64,000 nt of DNA from Hysterangium stoloniferum. Taxonomy: Eukaryota; Basidiomycota; Agaricomycetes; Hysterangiales; Hysterangiaceae. Shown here piece after piece: positions 46,457 through 57,136 of the stretch. The translations under genes were made by a program, and so were the position numbers. The stretch spans positions 558,001-622,000 of the forward strand of contig WHVD01000016.1 in assembly GCA_015178975.1 (NCBI GenBank), read 5' to 3'. Every line of letters starts with the position of its first letter. Within the stretch, counting starts at the first letter, position 1. Under the pieces are notes generated by a model. That model saw nothing but the letters and a program-made list of their open reading frames with translations. It had not been told where the DNA came from and searched no databases.

Positions 46457-48150
46457 CTCCTTTAATTGCTGGTTAGCAACAACTCGGACATAAAGGAGTA
46501 GTTAAAGACTATACCTTCACTGCAATAGAGCAGACCAATCCCACTTCATCATATTCAACTCCATGATCAACAATGAGGTTATCATCAGGCTTTGCAGGGT
46601 TGTAGTGTTTGGATTTTGTATAGGCTGTGATTAAAGCTTGTGTTGTGAGGTTAACAATGTGTGCAATGCAACTAGTAAATGTCTGGTTGGTAGTGCTGGT
46701 TCACAATAATGAGTAGATGACCTACCGGATATGCTGGTTCTTATGATCATAAGGCTTCCCAGTCACCTCCTTGATCAGTTTTGAAAAGCGAGCCATCATT
46801 GTGTCATTGTTTGTGGCATTGTCACAAGTCACCCATCCAATCTGCATAAATTAATATATATTGTTCACAAAAGGTTAAAAATTTATTAACCCCTTTACCT
46901 TATTTGCAATGCCTAGGTGTGCAACAATTTTATACAGAGCCATACCCAGCTGACTTCCATTGTGTGCACTGTTCATACAAACAAACCCAAATAGTACTGT
47001 TCGCTTAATCCACTGATTAGCTACTGTTTTGTCAATCCAAGAACCAGCAACAGCAAAATAACTGTCAGTATTGCTCACTTGCCATGCATCGCAGGACAAA
47101 CTGATCAGCCCTTTAACATGCTGACTCTAGTGCACTTTATATAAAATCTGTAAACTCCATATACAAGATACATACATTCAGGTGGTTGTGAAGCTCGCTC
47201 AGTTGAGCCTTGAATATATTGACAATTTCCTGTCATGTTTGCTTATGATTGGGAATCTTGACACCATCCTTTGTATGGGCAGCAATGTTCATCATGTTCT
47301 GGGATGCAGGGTGTTCAAGGGCCTGAATTGGCTACACAGGTTTTGAGTAAGAATTACTGAAATGAGAACCAACTAAACATACCTGGTCAGTTGAGACCAA
47401 CCATTCAATCATAGCTTTGCAAAAAACAGGATCAGTATAAGGGACAATACATTCTTTGATGGGTTGTTGTTGTAAATAGGAGTCAAGGGTCAACTGAGCT
47501 TCAGCCCCAGCTTTGGCTTCAGCATTGCAACATTTCATATCTCCTGGCAGCATTGACATGAATCCATTCATTGCTGCCCATGAAAGATATTTGACCTAAA
47601 AATATTTGTTAGTACGTCAGTAATGAAAAGTGAACTACAAGTGAACATATGTAGTACCTTATGGTTTGCCTCAATGTGGTGTCGGCATGTTGTTGCTTTG
47701 GCTACAATCACCACATCTTTTCTTTGTTGTTTCCTAACATAAGATAAGGGAAAGAATAAATAACTAAAATAGATTCAGCTTACGAACATTTACAGCACTT
47801 GCGAACCATTTTCCCACTTACTTGCTTGAAAGGTGTGGAGAAAAAACATTCCAAATCCCGAGTGCGTAGTTCCTGTGAGACACGACTGGAGGGCTGAGGA
47901 TCAATGGGCTGGATCTCAACATCATCATCACCACCCCAAACTTGGCAAGTCAGCAGTTGTAGAACACACTGTAGAAGAAGTTACATATTAAATAATAGCA
48001 TAAAAAAGACTGGGAAGACTTTGATGATCTCACATACCTGCATGATCATCTCCCTCTGTGCCCCAATTTCTCACCTGAATATCATCATCATCTTCTATCA
48101 CCTCAACAGAAGCACTTCGTCAAATACCTATTCAGCAATGAGCTCAAGAT
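46457..48150 (-). pseudogene. hAT transposase, N-terminal half
   Basis: Minus-strand exons in hAT order. First an acidic leader (GGDDDVEIQPIDPQP, near 47940) and a BED-like zinc finger split by introns: KCCKC near 47800, then TCRHHIEANHK and, after a GT..TTTTAG intron, VKYLSWAAMNGF. Next SLSCDAWQVSNTDSYFAVAG (near 47107) holds the first catalytic Asp. VTCDNATNNDTMMARFSK (near 46835) holds the second, and CIAHIVNLTTQALITAY (near 46670) follows. The gene stops where Gypsy 1 inserted (46452) and continues at 35931. Introns are 50-70 bp. No internal stop was noticed in the blocks I read, so the gene may have been intact before the two insertions. The 5' end is blurred by the Gypsy remnant starting near 48200. 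Confidence 0.85.
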
Positions 48151-48199
48151 CTAGATATCAGTGAGGTATGTATGTACAACATACACTTTGGGTCACCAG

Positions 48200-49069
48200 A
48201 CTCTACACTATTGATGGATGCCTGAGCTGATGAGAAGTCAACGAAGACTTCCTCATGGTAATGTTACAGGTGGTTCCAGACTAGCAGGTCTTTGACGAGG
48301 TTTTGAACTACTCGGGGTTGTTGAAGATCTCGGTGTTTGGTTCTTGCCAGTGGTCATTTATGTGCTTAGAAATTAATAGTTGTAGAGTAATGTTTTCTTC
48401 ATAGGGAAGGAGCAGTCCAGCCTGGATCACCACTGTGAAGAGTGGTGGAAGTTCTAACCATTCTATATACGCAGAATATCAACTGTTTAGATATGACACG
48501 AAGATGTATTGACTATCTAAGTCTAATACAGACCGAATGCATATTGACTGTTTAGTTCAATATGGTCGAGTGAAATAGCTATCTAAAGTAGAATAGAGAG
48601 CTAAAACGAATAAGGAGAATTGACTGTAAAGTATGATTCTGAATGACTGCTCGAGTGTAGAAGAGAATAAAGAGAGAGTCAAATAATAGAGTAGCATGGA
48701 TGTAGTCTGCACAGATTGAGATAAAGGTGGAGTTTCGACTAGTATAGTTTGAAACTCTGATTGCGTAGATAGTTAAAGCCTGTCTGTGATGGTTGAGATG
48801 ATACCCCAATCACAACTTACAGGACACTAACTGGTGTCTGGATAAGTCATGGTTGTGGGGTAAAAAGTGTCTGAGTTCTAACTACGGGTGCCAGAATACA
48901 TAAGTCTGGCATTGTATGCGCCCACAAGAGTCGATGTACCAAATATATAGGTCGTCAAACTAATTATATGTGTATAATAAAATAGAGAGAAAGTAGAAAT
49001 AATAATGGAAATATAGTATGAGCTCATCCATACTATATTTCCTGAGTATATTTCACTGTACCTCTCACA
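48200..49069 (-). mobile_element. Truncated Gypsy element: gag start plus 5' LTR (family B)
   Basis: 48434-49069 is an LTR reading TGTGAAGAGTGG..TACCTCTCACA. Left of it, 'CCTGGATCACCAC' and the gag leader down to about 48225 match 63430-63634 of Gypsy 2 closely. The element reads right to left and is cut off within gag. Family A and family B LTRs therefore share one internal leader, which makes them sister subfamilies. Broken remnant. Confidence 0.8.
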
Positions 49070-50131
49070 AGTGGGACAGTATGTGCCCATGTATTATTGC
49101 CAAGCAGTGTTAAAAAAAATTACAATAAATTTCAGAAGAATTAAAATAAATACCCAGAAAATATACTAAAATTATGGGAAATGGAAGTCAAGTAAATGAA
49201 ATATCAGTAAACCTGTAAATCCAATCAAATTCCAGTAAACTCCAATTAACTTTTACTACATTCCACTGAATTCCAGTAAATTTCAGTAAATTCTAATCCA
49301 ATCAAATTCCAATAAATTACAATTAAGCTCAAGTAAATTCCAGTAAATTTAGTTAAACAACATTGTTAAACTGTTCTATTCCTGACCATTCTGTTACATC
49401 CTTTGTGGACTGTTATTCCATCCTCATTGATATTTTGAAATGATTTTAAATGTACAGCACCCAGTGTAATTACCAGAAGCTTGGGACACTAAGAGTTATG
49501 AAGAACTAAATACCTGAGACAACAGATATAATAGTACTATTAAGAACCAAGACCCACATAACTATTCAGGTGCTCCCAAAGTTCAAAGACTGGGATTAAA
49601 TAAACTCAATGGGGTCTAGAAATGACTATATAAAGAGACCCATGTGGAAGGAATGGAAGAGGAATGTGGCAGGATGTATAATGGCAGTTATGTACATAGC
49701 TATATGTATATGTATCAACTGGAGGTCCAGAGGCTAAGGTTGCAAAGGTAGTAAGTCTTAGTGTGTCTAGACACTAGCAAAAGAATTAAGCAGGATGAAC
49801 AATACCTTAAAATAAATGAAGGTACTATTCCATAAGCTTCTATAAATGAGATGGGGATTCTAAATGGGGATTCTGAGTCAATATTTAAACTGAAGGGTAG
49901 TAGTGCACAAAATAGGATTTTATACTAATGTAAATGGAAGCATGGAGGACTGAAAACAGTGATTTTATATTAACAGGACACAGGAAATTGGGAAAATGGA
50001 ACAGGGGGTCAAGAAAAGGAATACAAGACAAGAGAAAAAAGATAAATACTCTGAGGTGGCAAATGATGTGGTGAAGTGATCCAAGGAATAATGGAATGTC
50101 ATCAGAAGAAAAATGGGATGGAGTGGCTAGA
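49070..50131. repeat. AT-rich reiterations and repeat R copy 3; no gene
   Basis: 49130-49380 is a degenerate array of CCAGTAAATT / TTCCAATTAA-type words. 49380-49850 shows nothing recognisable. 49850-50100 matches repeat R (ATATTTAAACTGAAGGGTAGTAG; CTGAGGTGGCAAATGATGTG). Confidence 0.45.
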
Positions 50132-50468
50132 TGTGAAGATCCATTCCTGGAAACTCTTCAGAGTATTTCCCAGATATTATCTCTGGGTCTGAACCATCTT
50201 CTGGACCAGTATCAATATCCAGAATCCACTGGAACCCGACCCTCATCCCTTCAAGGCAAATCACATTCTGGTATTCTGCCCTCATTTAGACACCTCCTGT
50301 TATGACCCAGAACTCATCGGACTCTGCCCTTCAGTAGTTGACTCCTGGTCAGACTCCTGGTCAGACTTCTGGTCAGACTTCTGGTCAGACTTCTGGTCAG
50401 ACTTCTGGTCAGACTTCTGGTCAGACTTCTGGTCAGACTCCCAGGTAGACTCCCGGTCAGACTCCCAG
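50132..50468 (-). mobile_element. Family D LTR fragment with minisatellite
   Basis: TGTGAAGATCCATTCC.. runs parallel to the start of 37465-39663, down to CTTCAAGG. It then carries a 12 bp minisatellite (GGTCAGACTTCT, about 50341-50465). It is cut off where a family B LTR fragment begins at 50469. Confidence 0.65.
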
Positions 50469-50627
50469 TGTGAAGAGTGGTAGAAGTTCTAACCATTCTA
50501 TATACGAAGAATATCGACCGTTTAGGTACGATACCACGATGTATTGACTGTCTAAGTCTAATACAGACCGAACGTGTATTGACTACTTAGTTCAATACAG
50601 TAGAGAGAATTAGCTATCTAAAGTAAG
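50469..50627 (-). mobile_element. Family B LTR fragment
   Basis: TGTGAAGAGTGGTAG.. through GCTATCTAAAGTAAG matches the first 160 bp of 48434-49069 and is then lost. It abuts Gypsy 2 after about 30 bp of unassigned sequence. Confidence 0.7.
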
Positions 50628-50658
50628 GTAGTTTTTCTGGTGGGATTGCCACCATCTT

Positions 50659-51294
50659 TGTGAAGAGTTGATAGATTCTGACCGCTCAATATACAAGGAA
50701 TAGTGTTTATTCAACTACTATTAATAAGTATTGACCGTTCTGTACAATACTGTAGGGTAATAGACTGACAGTACTAGTAGAGAAGCACGCTACATGTCAC
50801 TAGAGCAACTGTGCAGTTGCTCGTGACCGTTGAATAAACAAATAATAGAGTTGACCATTGCAGTACAACTCGCAGCAAGAGGTAAGAAGGGTGATCAGCT
50901 AAAGATAGAGTATCTGGAATAGAATGAGAGAAGCATGAGTTGACCACAGTGTCGATGAGCGCAAAGACTTGAGTGAGGGACTCGACCTTTACGGTTTGAG
51001 TCCAAAGCTTATTAGTGGATTAGAAGATACTACCCTTGTAGGTAGATGAGACGTTACCCTTGACACCTCTCATTTTTTGACTTCTGGGTCATTACGAGGT
51101 GGTGTCTGTTGGGTAAAAAAAATCTACTGTTTTGGCACCGAGAGCACCCATAGATATACACAAAGCTTCGAACTAAGAAATAACGGTATGCTCGAAAGAT
51201 ATAAGGAATTAAAGAAGAGAAATAAAAGCAGATAATAAGGTACTATAATATGTCTAGTATTCAACAGTCCAATGATATATGCATACCCTTCACA
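50659..51294 (-). repeat. 3' LTR of Gypsy chromovirus 2 (family A)
   Basis: TGTGAAGAGTTG..ACCCTTCACA, 636 bp. Matches the solo LTR at 6337-6979 and the partial LTR at 63635-64000. Confidence 0.92.
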
Positions 51295-51319
51295 GTGCCC
51301 CCCAGTTCGAAGGGATGTG

Positions 51320-53308
51320 CTATACAAGGTGCCAAAGAGCATTTGGGATGCCACCCCAAGCTTCCTGTGAGGATCCCCCAAGATCCAAAATGATGTTCCC
51401 CCACCATTCCCTTTTCACTCTGAAGGATTCGGCTATTCTCACCCGAGCCAAACCACTAGAGTCCTTGCACAAGGAATCTGCCCAGCATCTGTAGGCCTTC
51501 TCTCTGCAGTGAATGACCGAATGGACACTATCCGGTGGGGCGGAAATCCACGCAACAAGAGGAGCATTAGGAAGGGGAGACGGGGATGCAGGTAGTGGGG
51601 CAGGAACATGTGGCTGTGTAGTGATCTCTGGGGGAGGCATCAGGGTGAGAGCCTCGAGCAAATCTACGAGGCCAGCGATAGAGAGAACGCTCACGGAGTC
51701 TGGGGGCAAATCGTGTGGTTCCACTATGATGTGGCAGAACATAGAGAGTTTAACCTCCCGAGCTGCTCGCGCAAAGTTCTCCCCCTCCACAGGATCCTCG
51801 AAGGAGAGATAGAAGTCCTCCATGATCTTGGACGACGGAGCAAGACCGTGACAACCCCTGAGGTTCCCTTGAAGGAGTGGTTGCTGGAGTACTGGCACCA
51901 GTTGCAAGAGCACCCTTCCGACAGGAAACTGTTCGGAAGGGTAATTGATAGCTACTTGCAGCCAGAAAGTGGTGCAGATAGGCTCAGTTGGGGGAATCGA
52001 GTTGTCAAGGATGGGAGTAGGGGATTGTGCTGGGAGAGGGGTGGTAGCCTTCTGTACCTCCCTTGCCCCTTCACTCGTCGGGGGAACGATGACGTCTGGC
52101 GTAAGAGAATCCAAATTGACATCCATTCGCTCCTGTGGAAGGTCGTGGATAGGACTACCTAGGGACATGCAATAGGAATATGGAGAGTTGGGAGGGATAG
52201 CTGGTGATGGTGGAGTTGGGGTGGGTACCAGTATAGCCTTGGGGGAAGGGGGTAAACAAGGTGCTAGGATCTGGGCCGAGGAAGAGTGTGCTGGGTGGAG
52301 GATGGGAGGGGGCCTCGAGGTTGGTAGAGGGCTGGGGACTGGAGTTGGGGAAGGTTCGTGTTCCTGTGCTGGTTGACTGGGGCGACGGCCCCTCCACACT
52401 GTAGATGAAGGTTTCCGCATCTGTCGCTGATTGGGGTCACTGGTCACAAAGCGAACTTTCGAGGGGAGAAGGAACCCTTCATGACAATCCTCTCCCAAAT
52501 ATTGAACGCTATACACATCATTCCTATCCTCCTCCTCCTCCTCCTCCTCCTCCTCCTCCAAGGAAAAATTGATTGGTCCCCTACAATATCCCTTTTCTCG
52601 TTGGGGCAGTGCTTGATTGTCCCCTCGAGTAAGGGGTATCCGTTGCAACTTAATACGCCGGAGCAATTCCCAGTCATAGAAGATGGTGCCCTCCTTTTCC
52701 TTCCAGCTCCTGGTTCCCGTCATTCTAATGCAAGGTGTCCCACCCTCGCTATCATCTGTCTCTGTGAAGTCAGCCCATTTCTCTCCCAGGGGAGGAAGGA
52801 TCGGCGTGGAGGTTCTGTCTCCAAATTGCACTCTGTCCTCACGCCGCTGATGCTTGGAGGGGACTCCCTCTCTTGCTCCCCTTGCCTCCTGCTGACTCCT
52901 ATACTCAGCACGTCTTTCTCTTTTGCGGGTGAGCCACCTCGCGTTATGTTCTTCTATAAATGTTTCCTGCCGCCGCATCGTAGCAGCGACCTCCTCTGAT
53001 GACGGTCTGAAGGAGTGCCCTAACGGCTTACTCCAGTCAGTACCACGGTCGCCCCCCGGCTCAGCACCAAAGGGGAAGGTTGACCGTGGAGTTGGTCCTA
53101 GGGTACCCCAACTGCTCTTGACATTGTCTGTGTGAGGCACGTGGGTAATGAACACCCTGCCAGTCGTGGACATACTAGCTACCGGGGCCCGCGGGACCTT
53201 TTTGAACTTAGGGAGGACTTGCTTGTTTTGTTGGGATGGGAGCATTGTAGCGTGGCAAGGTGGTGGAGTTGAAAGTGGGGGAAAGCACTGCAGATAGGTG
53301 AAGGACAT
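51320..53308 (-). CDS. Uninterrupted 662-codon ORF downstream of pol in Gypsy 2
   Basis: One open frame between the chromodomain and the 3' LTR. The N-terminal 200 residues are basic (KRERRAEYRSQQEAR). A run of about ten glutamates follows near residue 255 (a CTC repeat on the plus strand). Residues 310-470 are Pro/Ser-rich and low complexity. The last 200 residues look globular, with short hydrophobic stretches (VSVLSIAGLVDLLEALTLM). I see no signal peptide and no clear membrane anchor, so it is not envelope-like despite its position. It has no named domain I recognise. It is open although gag-pol is broken, which is unexpected in a fossil and may mean later selection or chance. It could also be a gag-related accessory protein. 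Confidence 0.55.
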   Translation of the reverse strand: MSFTYLQCFPPLSTPPPCHATMLPSQQNKQVLPKFKKVPRAPVASMSTTGRVFITHVPHTDNVKSSWGTLGPTPRSTFPFGAEPGGDRGTDWSKPLGHSFRPSSEEVAATMRRQETFIEEHNARWLTRKRERRAEYRSQQEARGAREGVPSKHQRREDRVQFGDRTSTPILPPLGEKWADFTETDDSEGGTPCIRMTGTRSWKEKEGTIFYDWELLRRIKLQRIPLTRGDNQALPQREKGYCRGPINFSLEEEEEEEEEEDRNDVYSVQYLGEDCHEGFLLPSKVRFVTSDPNQRQMRKPSSTVWRGRRPSQPAQEHEPSPTPVPSPLPTSRPPPILHPAHSSSAQILAPCLPPSPKAILVPTPTPPSPAIPPNSPYSYCMSLGSPIHDLPQERMDVNLDSLTPDVIVPPTSEGAREVQKATTPLPAQSPTPILDNSIPPTEPICTTFWLQVAINYPSEQFPVGRVLLQLVPVLQQPLLQGNLRGCHGLAPSSKIMEDFYLSFEDPVEGENFARAAREVKLSMFCHIIVEPHDLPPDSVSVLSIAGLVDLLEALTLMPPPEITTQPHVPAPLPASPSPLPNAPLVAWISAPPDSVHSVIHCREKAYRCWADSLCKDSSGLARVRIAESFRVKREWWGNIILDLGGSSQEAWGGIPNALWHLV
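52535..52562. repeat. CTC trinucleotide run
   Basis: About nine CTC units, read as a glutamate run by the minus-strand 662-codon ORF. A microsatellite liable to change length in threes without closing the frame. Confidence 0.9.
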
Positions 53309-53607
53309 GGTATGAAGATAAAGAAAATTTACACAAATTTACGTGTACTTTTTTTTATATATAAATTGAATTGAAACTCCACTCAGCTGGACGTTAAATG
53401 AGATTCATTAATTGTGGCTGGGTTTTGGGTAAATGTGTCCACCGCCAAAGAATGGTCATCCCAACTGATCGGAAGGAGAGAAAGAATGAAAGAGAATAAA
53501 AAGCCCATGAGATGGCTCACTGAACGACTGAGATGTTTCTGAAAGGAAGTTACGAAAGAAAAGAAATAAAATATTGAACGGATGGCTCCTCAGCCGCATA
53601 TATTCCG

Positions 53608-55025
53608 TTAGATCTTGAACAACGTCTTATATGCCCTCAGAAGTGCTGGAGCATTTCTGAGATTTGCACTGTTTAACCACAAATCCTCTTCAGGTCCGTA
53701 ACCTTTCCAATGCACTCTAAATAGCAGGCGGTTTCGCTGTTTTCGGTGTCCAACAATAGCTTCCACCTCATATTCCTCCTGCTCTGATTTCAACTCTCTT
53801 AGGTTCTTGAGTTGGGGTCTCGGGCCGAGGTTAGGAGGAGAGGGAAGGTATTTCCATAGATGGTCCCGGTTAATGACTGGATGCATTGGATACTCCGGGG
53901 GAATCTTAAGCCTAAATACTTGAGGGTTCAGTTTCTCCAGAACCTCAAACGGTCCAATCCGTCTTTGTATTAGTTTCTTCCCAGTTCCCTTGACTTCCAC
54001 CAGTTTGAGGGAGTGGGGGTTCACCAATATGAAGTCTCCCTCAGAGATGTCTTCTACAGGTCTTTGCTTCTTGTTATACACTCGTGCTTGTATTTCTTGA
54101 GCTCACGCGATTGAATCCTGCGCCATCTGCTGATGATTTTCCAATTCAAGAATCCATTGGTCGGCCATAGGGCTGTCTGATAGCTCTCTAGGAACTAGGG
54201 GTTCATCACCTCCTAGAACTCGAGACATTCCTCTCGGAAGGTATCCCATTAATAGGAAGCCGGAGTGTAGTTCGTAGAACTGTGAATGGTTGAGTTGTAC
54301 ATGTGGACAACTACCTCAGTCCATTGGGACCAGCTCTCCTTAGCAGAAGCACAGTAGGCTCGAAGCATCTGTTCTATGGTAGCATTCATATTCTATGTTT
54401 GTCCATCCATCTGGGGATGGTGAGCAGAAGATACCGCAAGGGTGGTACTGTAAATCGTACAGACTTCCCACCAGAACCTGCAGGTCCATCTCTTGTCCCG
54501 ATTACAGATTATTCGAGAGGGCAGTCCAAAGGGGCTGGCTACCTGTTTGACAAATATTCGTGCAAATCCTTCTGCCGTAAGGTTCGAGAAGGTAGGTATT
54601 GAAATAGTGAAACGAGTCAATTTGTCAACAGTGACGAAGACTGCAGAATACAAATCCTTCCCTGAGTTGGGTAGTCCGGTGATCAAGTCCATAGAAACTA
54701 CTTCGAAAGGCCTAAAGGGTATATCGGCAGGTCTGAGGGCTCCTTGATGAGCGGTGCGGTCAACCTTGGTCTTTTGGCAGATATCACAGGTACATGGGTA
54801 CGACACGCAATCTTGCAGCATTTTCAGCCAAAAGAACCGGTCTTTCATTAGCTTGAACAACCACTGACCTCCGGCATGTGCTTCTTCAAAAGGGTTATCA
54901 TGTACCAACCTTAAGATGGAGTTAGTCATGGTACTGGGCACACAGACTCGACTTTTCCAGTCCGAGTCATGAAAGTACAGAAGTTTGTTTGCTCCTACAA
55001 AGTAGTGAGAAGGAGTAACAACCAC
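53608..55025 (-). pseudogene. Gypsy 2 integrase and chromodomain (fossil)
   Basis: Zinc-binding and core integrase region (CDICQKTKVDRTAHQGALRP near 54790; VSMDLITGLPNSGKDLYSAV near 54690), running down to a chromodomain at 53800-53640 (VEAIVGHRKQRNRLLFRVHW then GYGPEEDLW). The chromodomain suggests heterochromatin-directed insertion. Broken. Confidence 0.88.
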
Positions 55026-55077
55026 ATTGGGTGAAGGGGTATCTAGGGCATAGAGGTTCTTGAAAACGGGGTCTTTC

Positions 55078-57003
55078 TGTGAGAGGTATGGTGAAATACA
55101 CTCAGGAAATATAGTCAGATGAGCTCTTACTATATCTCCTTTATTATTTCTATTTTCTCTCTTTTATTATATCTATAACTAGTTCAACGACCTATGTATG
55201 CGGTACATCGACTCTTGTGGGTGCACACACGCCAGACTTATGTATTCTAGCGCCTGTAGTTTAGAACTCAGACACTTTTACACCGCAACCACGACTTACT
55301 CAGACACCTGTTAGTGTCCTGTAAGTTGTGATTGGTGTATCATCTCGACCATCACAGACAGGCTTTAGCTACTCATTCAATCTGAGTTTCGAACTGTACC
55401 AGTCGAAACTCAATCCTTATCTCAACCCGCATGGACTACATCCACGCTACTCTATTATTTGACTCTCTTACTACTCTACTTGCACTCGAGCAGTCGTCCA
55501 GAATCGCACTTAACAGTCGATTCTACTTATTCGTTCTAGCTATCTACCTTACTTTAGATAGCTACTTCTCTCTACCATATTGAACTAAGTAGTCAATACA
55601 CGTTCGGTCTGTATTAGACTTAGACAGTCAATACATCGTGGTATCGTACCTAAACGGTCGATATTCTTCGTATATGTGATGTATCAACATTATCTCATAA
55701 TATTCTCTTAATTTTCATTGAATTATTTTATATTTTCTCGAATTTCTATTGTATTTTTATTATGTTTATTGTGAAAAATAGGCCTTATTCCTTTTAACTT
55801 CGCATAAATAATAGCATATATGAACTCATATTATGCTATTATATCTTAGTTAATTTATTATAATTTTTAACTAATTATTTATATTTTATTTACTTAGTTA
55901 TTACCTTTCGGCACCTTGTGCAGCCTAGTTTGCGCATTTTTGGAGTCATGTGACTTATTACATAAGCCTCCAGTGTTGGGATGTCACACGAGTCACGAAT
56001 GTGACTACCCGAGTCACACAAGTCACGAACGTGACTACCCGAGTCATTATTAGGTTCCGCCGACTCATCGTTTGCTTCCGTCCCGGGACCGCGGCCTTGA
56101 ACCTTCATGTTCAAGCAAGAGGTTAGAACCCTTGTCTCAGAGAAGGGAATCACATGTTAAACAAAGGGTAAATAATGAGTAGAATATGAGGTCATTATGA
56201 TCTCACTAATGACCTCATAAACTAAATAGTTAGCTAATCATTGAGTTGTCAAAATGTATATAAGGAGGGCCAAGTTTCCAATAAAATCTTATCTCTCACA
56301 CATATTTGCAGCACAGCACCAGCTTATCTAATCATCCTAAGGACAATAATAGCCTTAGTCTGATACACTCACTGCAAGCACCTACACTTGCAGCATCTTG
56401 AATCTTTGTCAGCAACTCTTGGACTTAGCTAATCATCTAAGTTCCCCAGCCTCACAGCTACCCTTTAGGCTTATTAATTAGATAATAAACCTAATAAGTA
56501 TCTAAGTATCCTTACTGAAATCCCTGCCAATACTAGATTATTCAAGGCCCAGCCCTAAGTTTATTGAATTAATCAAGTACAAGCACTCAGATAATCCAAT
56601 ACAATTTATTTTCTCTATTAATAAATTATTTAACACCTTGTTAAATAACTATTAATAGTTACAAATAAGCATACAAGAATCCGAAGCTCTTATATCAAGT
56701 CTCTGCCAAGTTACTGTGCATATATTCAGCTTCCAGCCCCTATTCTCAAGGAATAGTTCTTGTATTTGCTAAAAGAGTCATACACAGTTCTATTGAACCT
56801 TTCAATAATCAAAATAAGCATTTATTTGAGTTGTTTAAGCTTTATAGCGCAGCTCATTAATCTATCAGTATTTAAATTACTGGACCTTTGCTTGTTTTAT
56901 TGTTGAAGCTCTGTGACACTATAGCATATATTGAGCTATCTAAGAGAATCCCCTGAATACATTACAGTATATAGAATGGTTAGAACTTCTACCACTCTTC
57001 ACA
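55078..57003 (+). mobile_element. Solo LTR, family B, inside Gypsy 2 pol
   Basis: TGTGAGAGGTATGG..CCACTCTTCACA, with duplication CTTTC (55073-55077 and 57004-57008). It is opposite in orientation to Gypsy 2 and is split by the family C LTR at 55675-56966. It separates the integrase and RNase H regions of Gypsy 2. Confidence 0.9.
55675..56966. mobile_element. Solo LTR, family C, nested in the family B LTR
   Basis: TGTGATGTATC..ATACATTACA, 1292 bp, with duplication GTATA (55670-55674 and 56967-56971). Nearly identical to 14057-15380. It has two instead of three 30 bp GTCACGAATGTGACTACC units (about 55990-56045). It is the third layer of nesting here and so among the youngest events. Confidence 0.85.
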
Positions 57004-57136
57004 CTTTCGAATAGCCCTCTAGAAATTTCTTTATATATTCCTCCTCGATACTTATTAGCAACTGAGGGTGACACAATGCAAAGTCGGACTCATCTTCCTG
57101 ATCATTCCTTACTGCATTATGAGAATCCCATTCTGA

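Noticed and set aside
52481-52999. 172-codon plus-strand frame and other frames opposite the 662-codon ORF
   Set aside because: They lie wholly within the minus-strand ORF, include the CTC run as poly-Leu and have no recognisable domain; shadows.
51320-53308. Reading the post-pol ORF as an envelope gene
   Set aside because: No signal peptide, fusion-peptide-like start, cysteine pattern or membrane anchor; the position alone is not enough.
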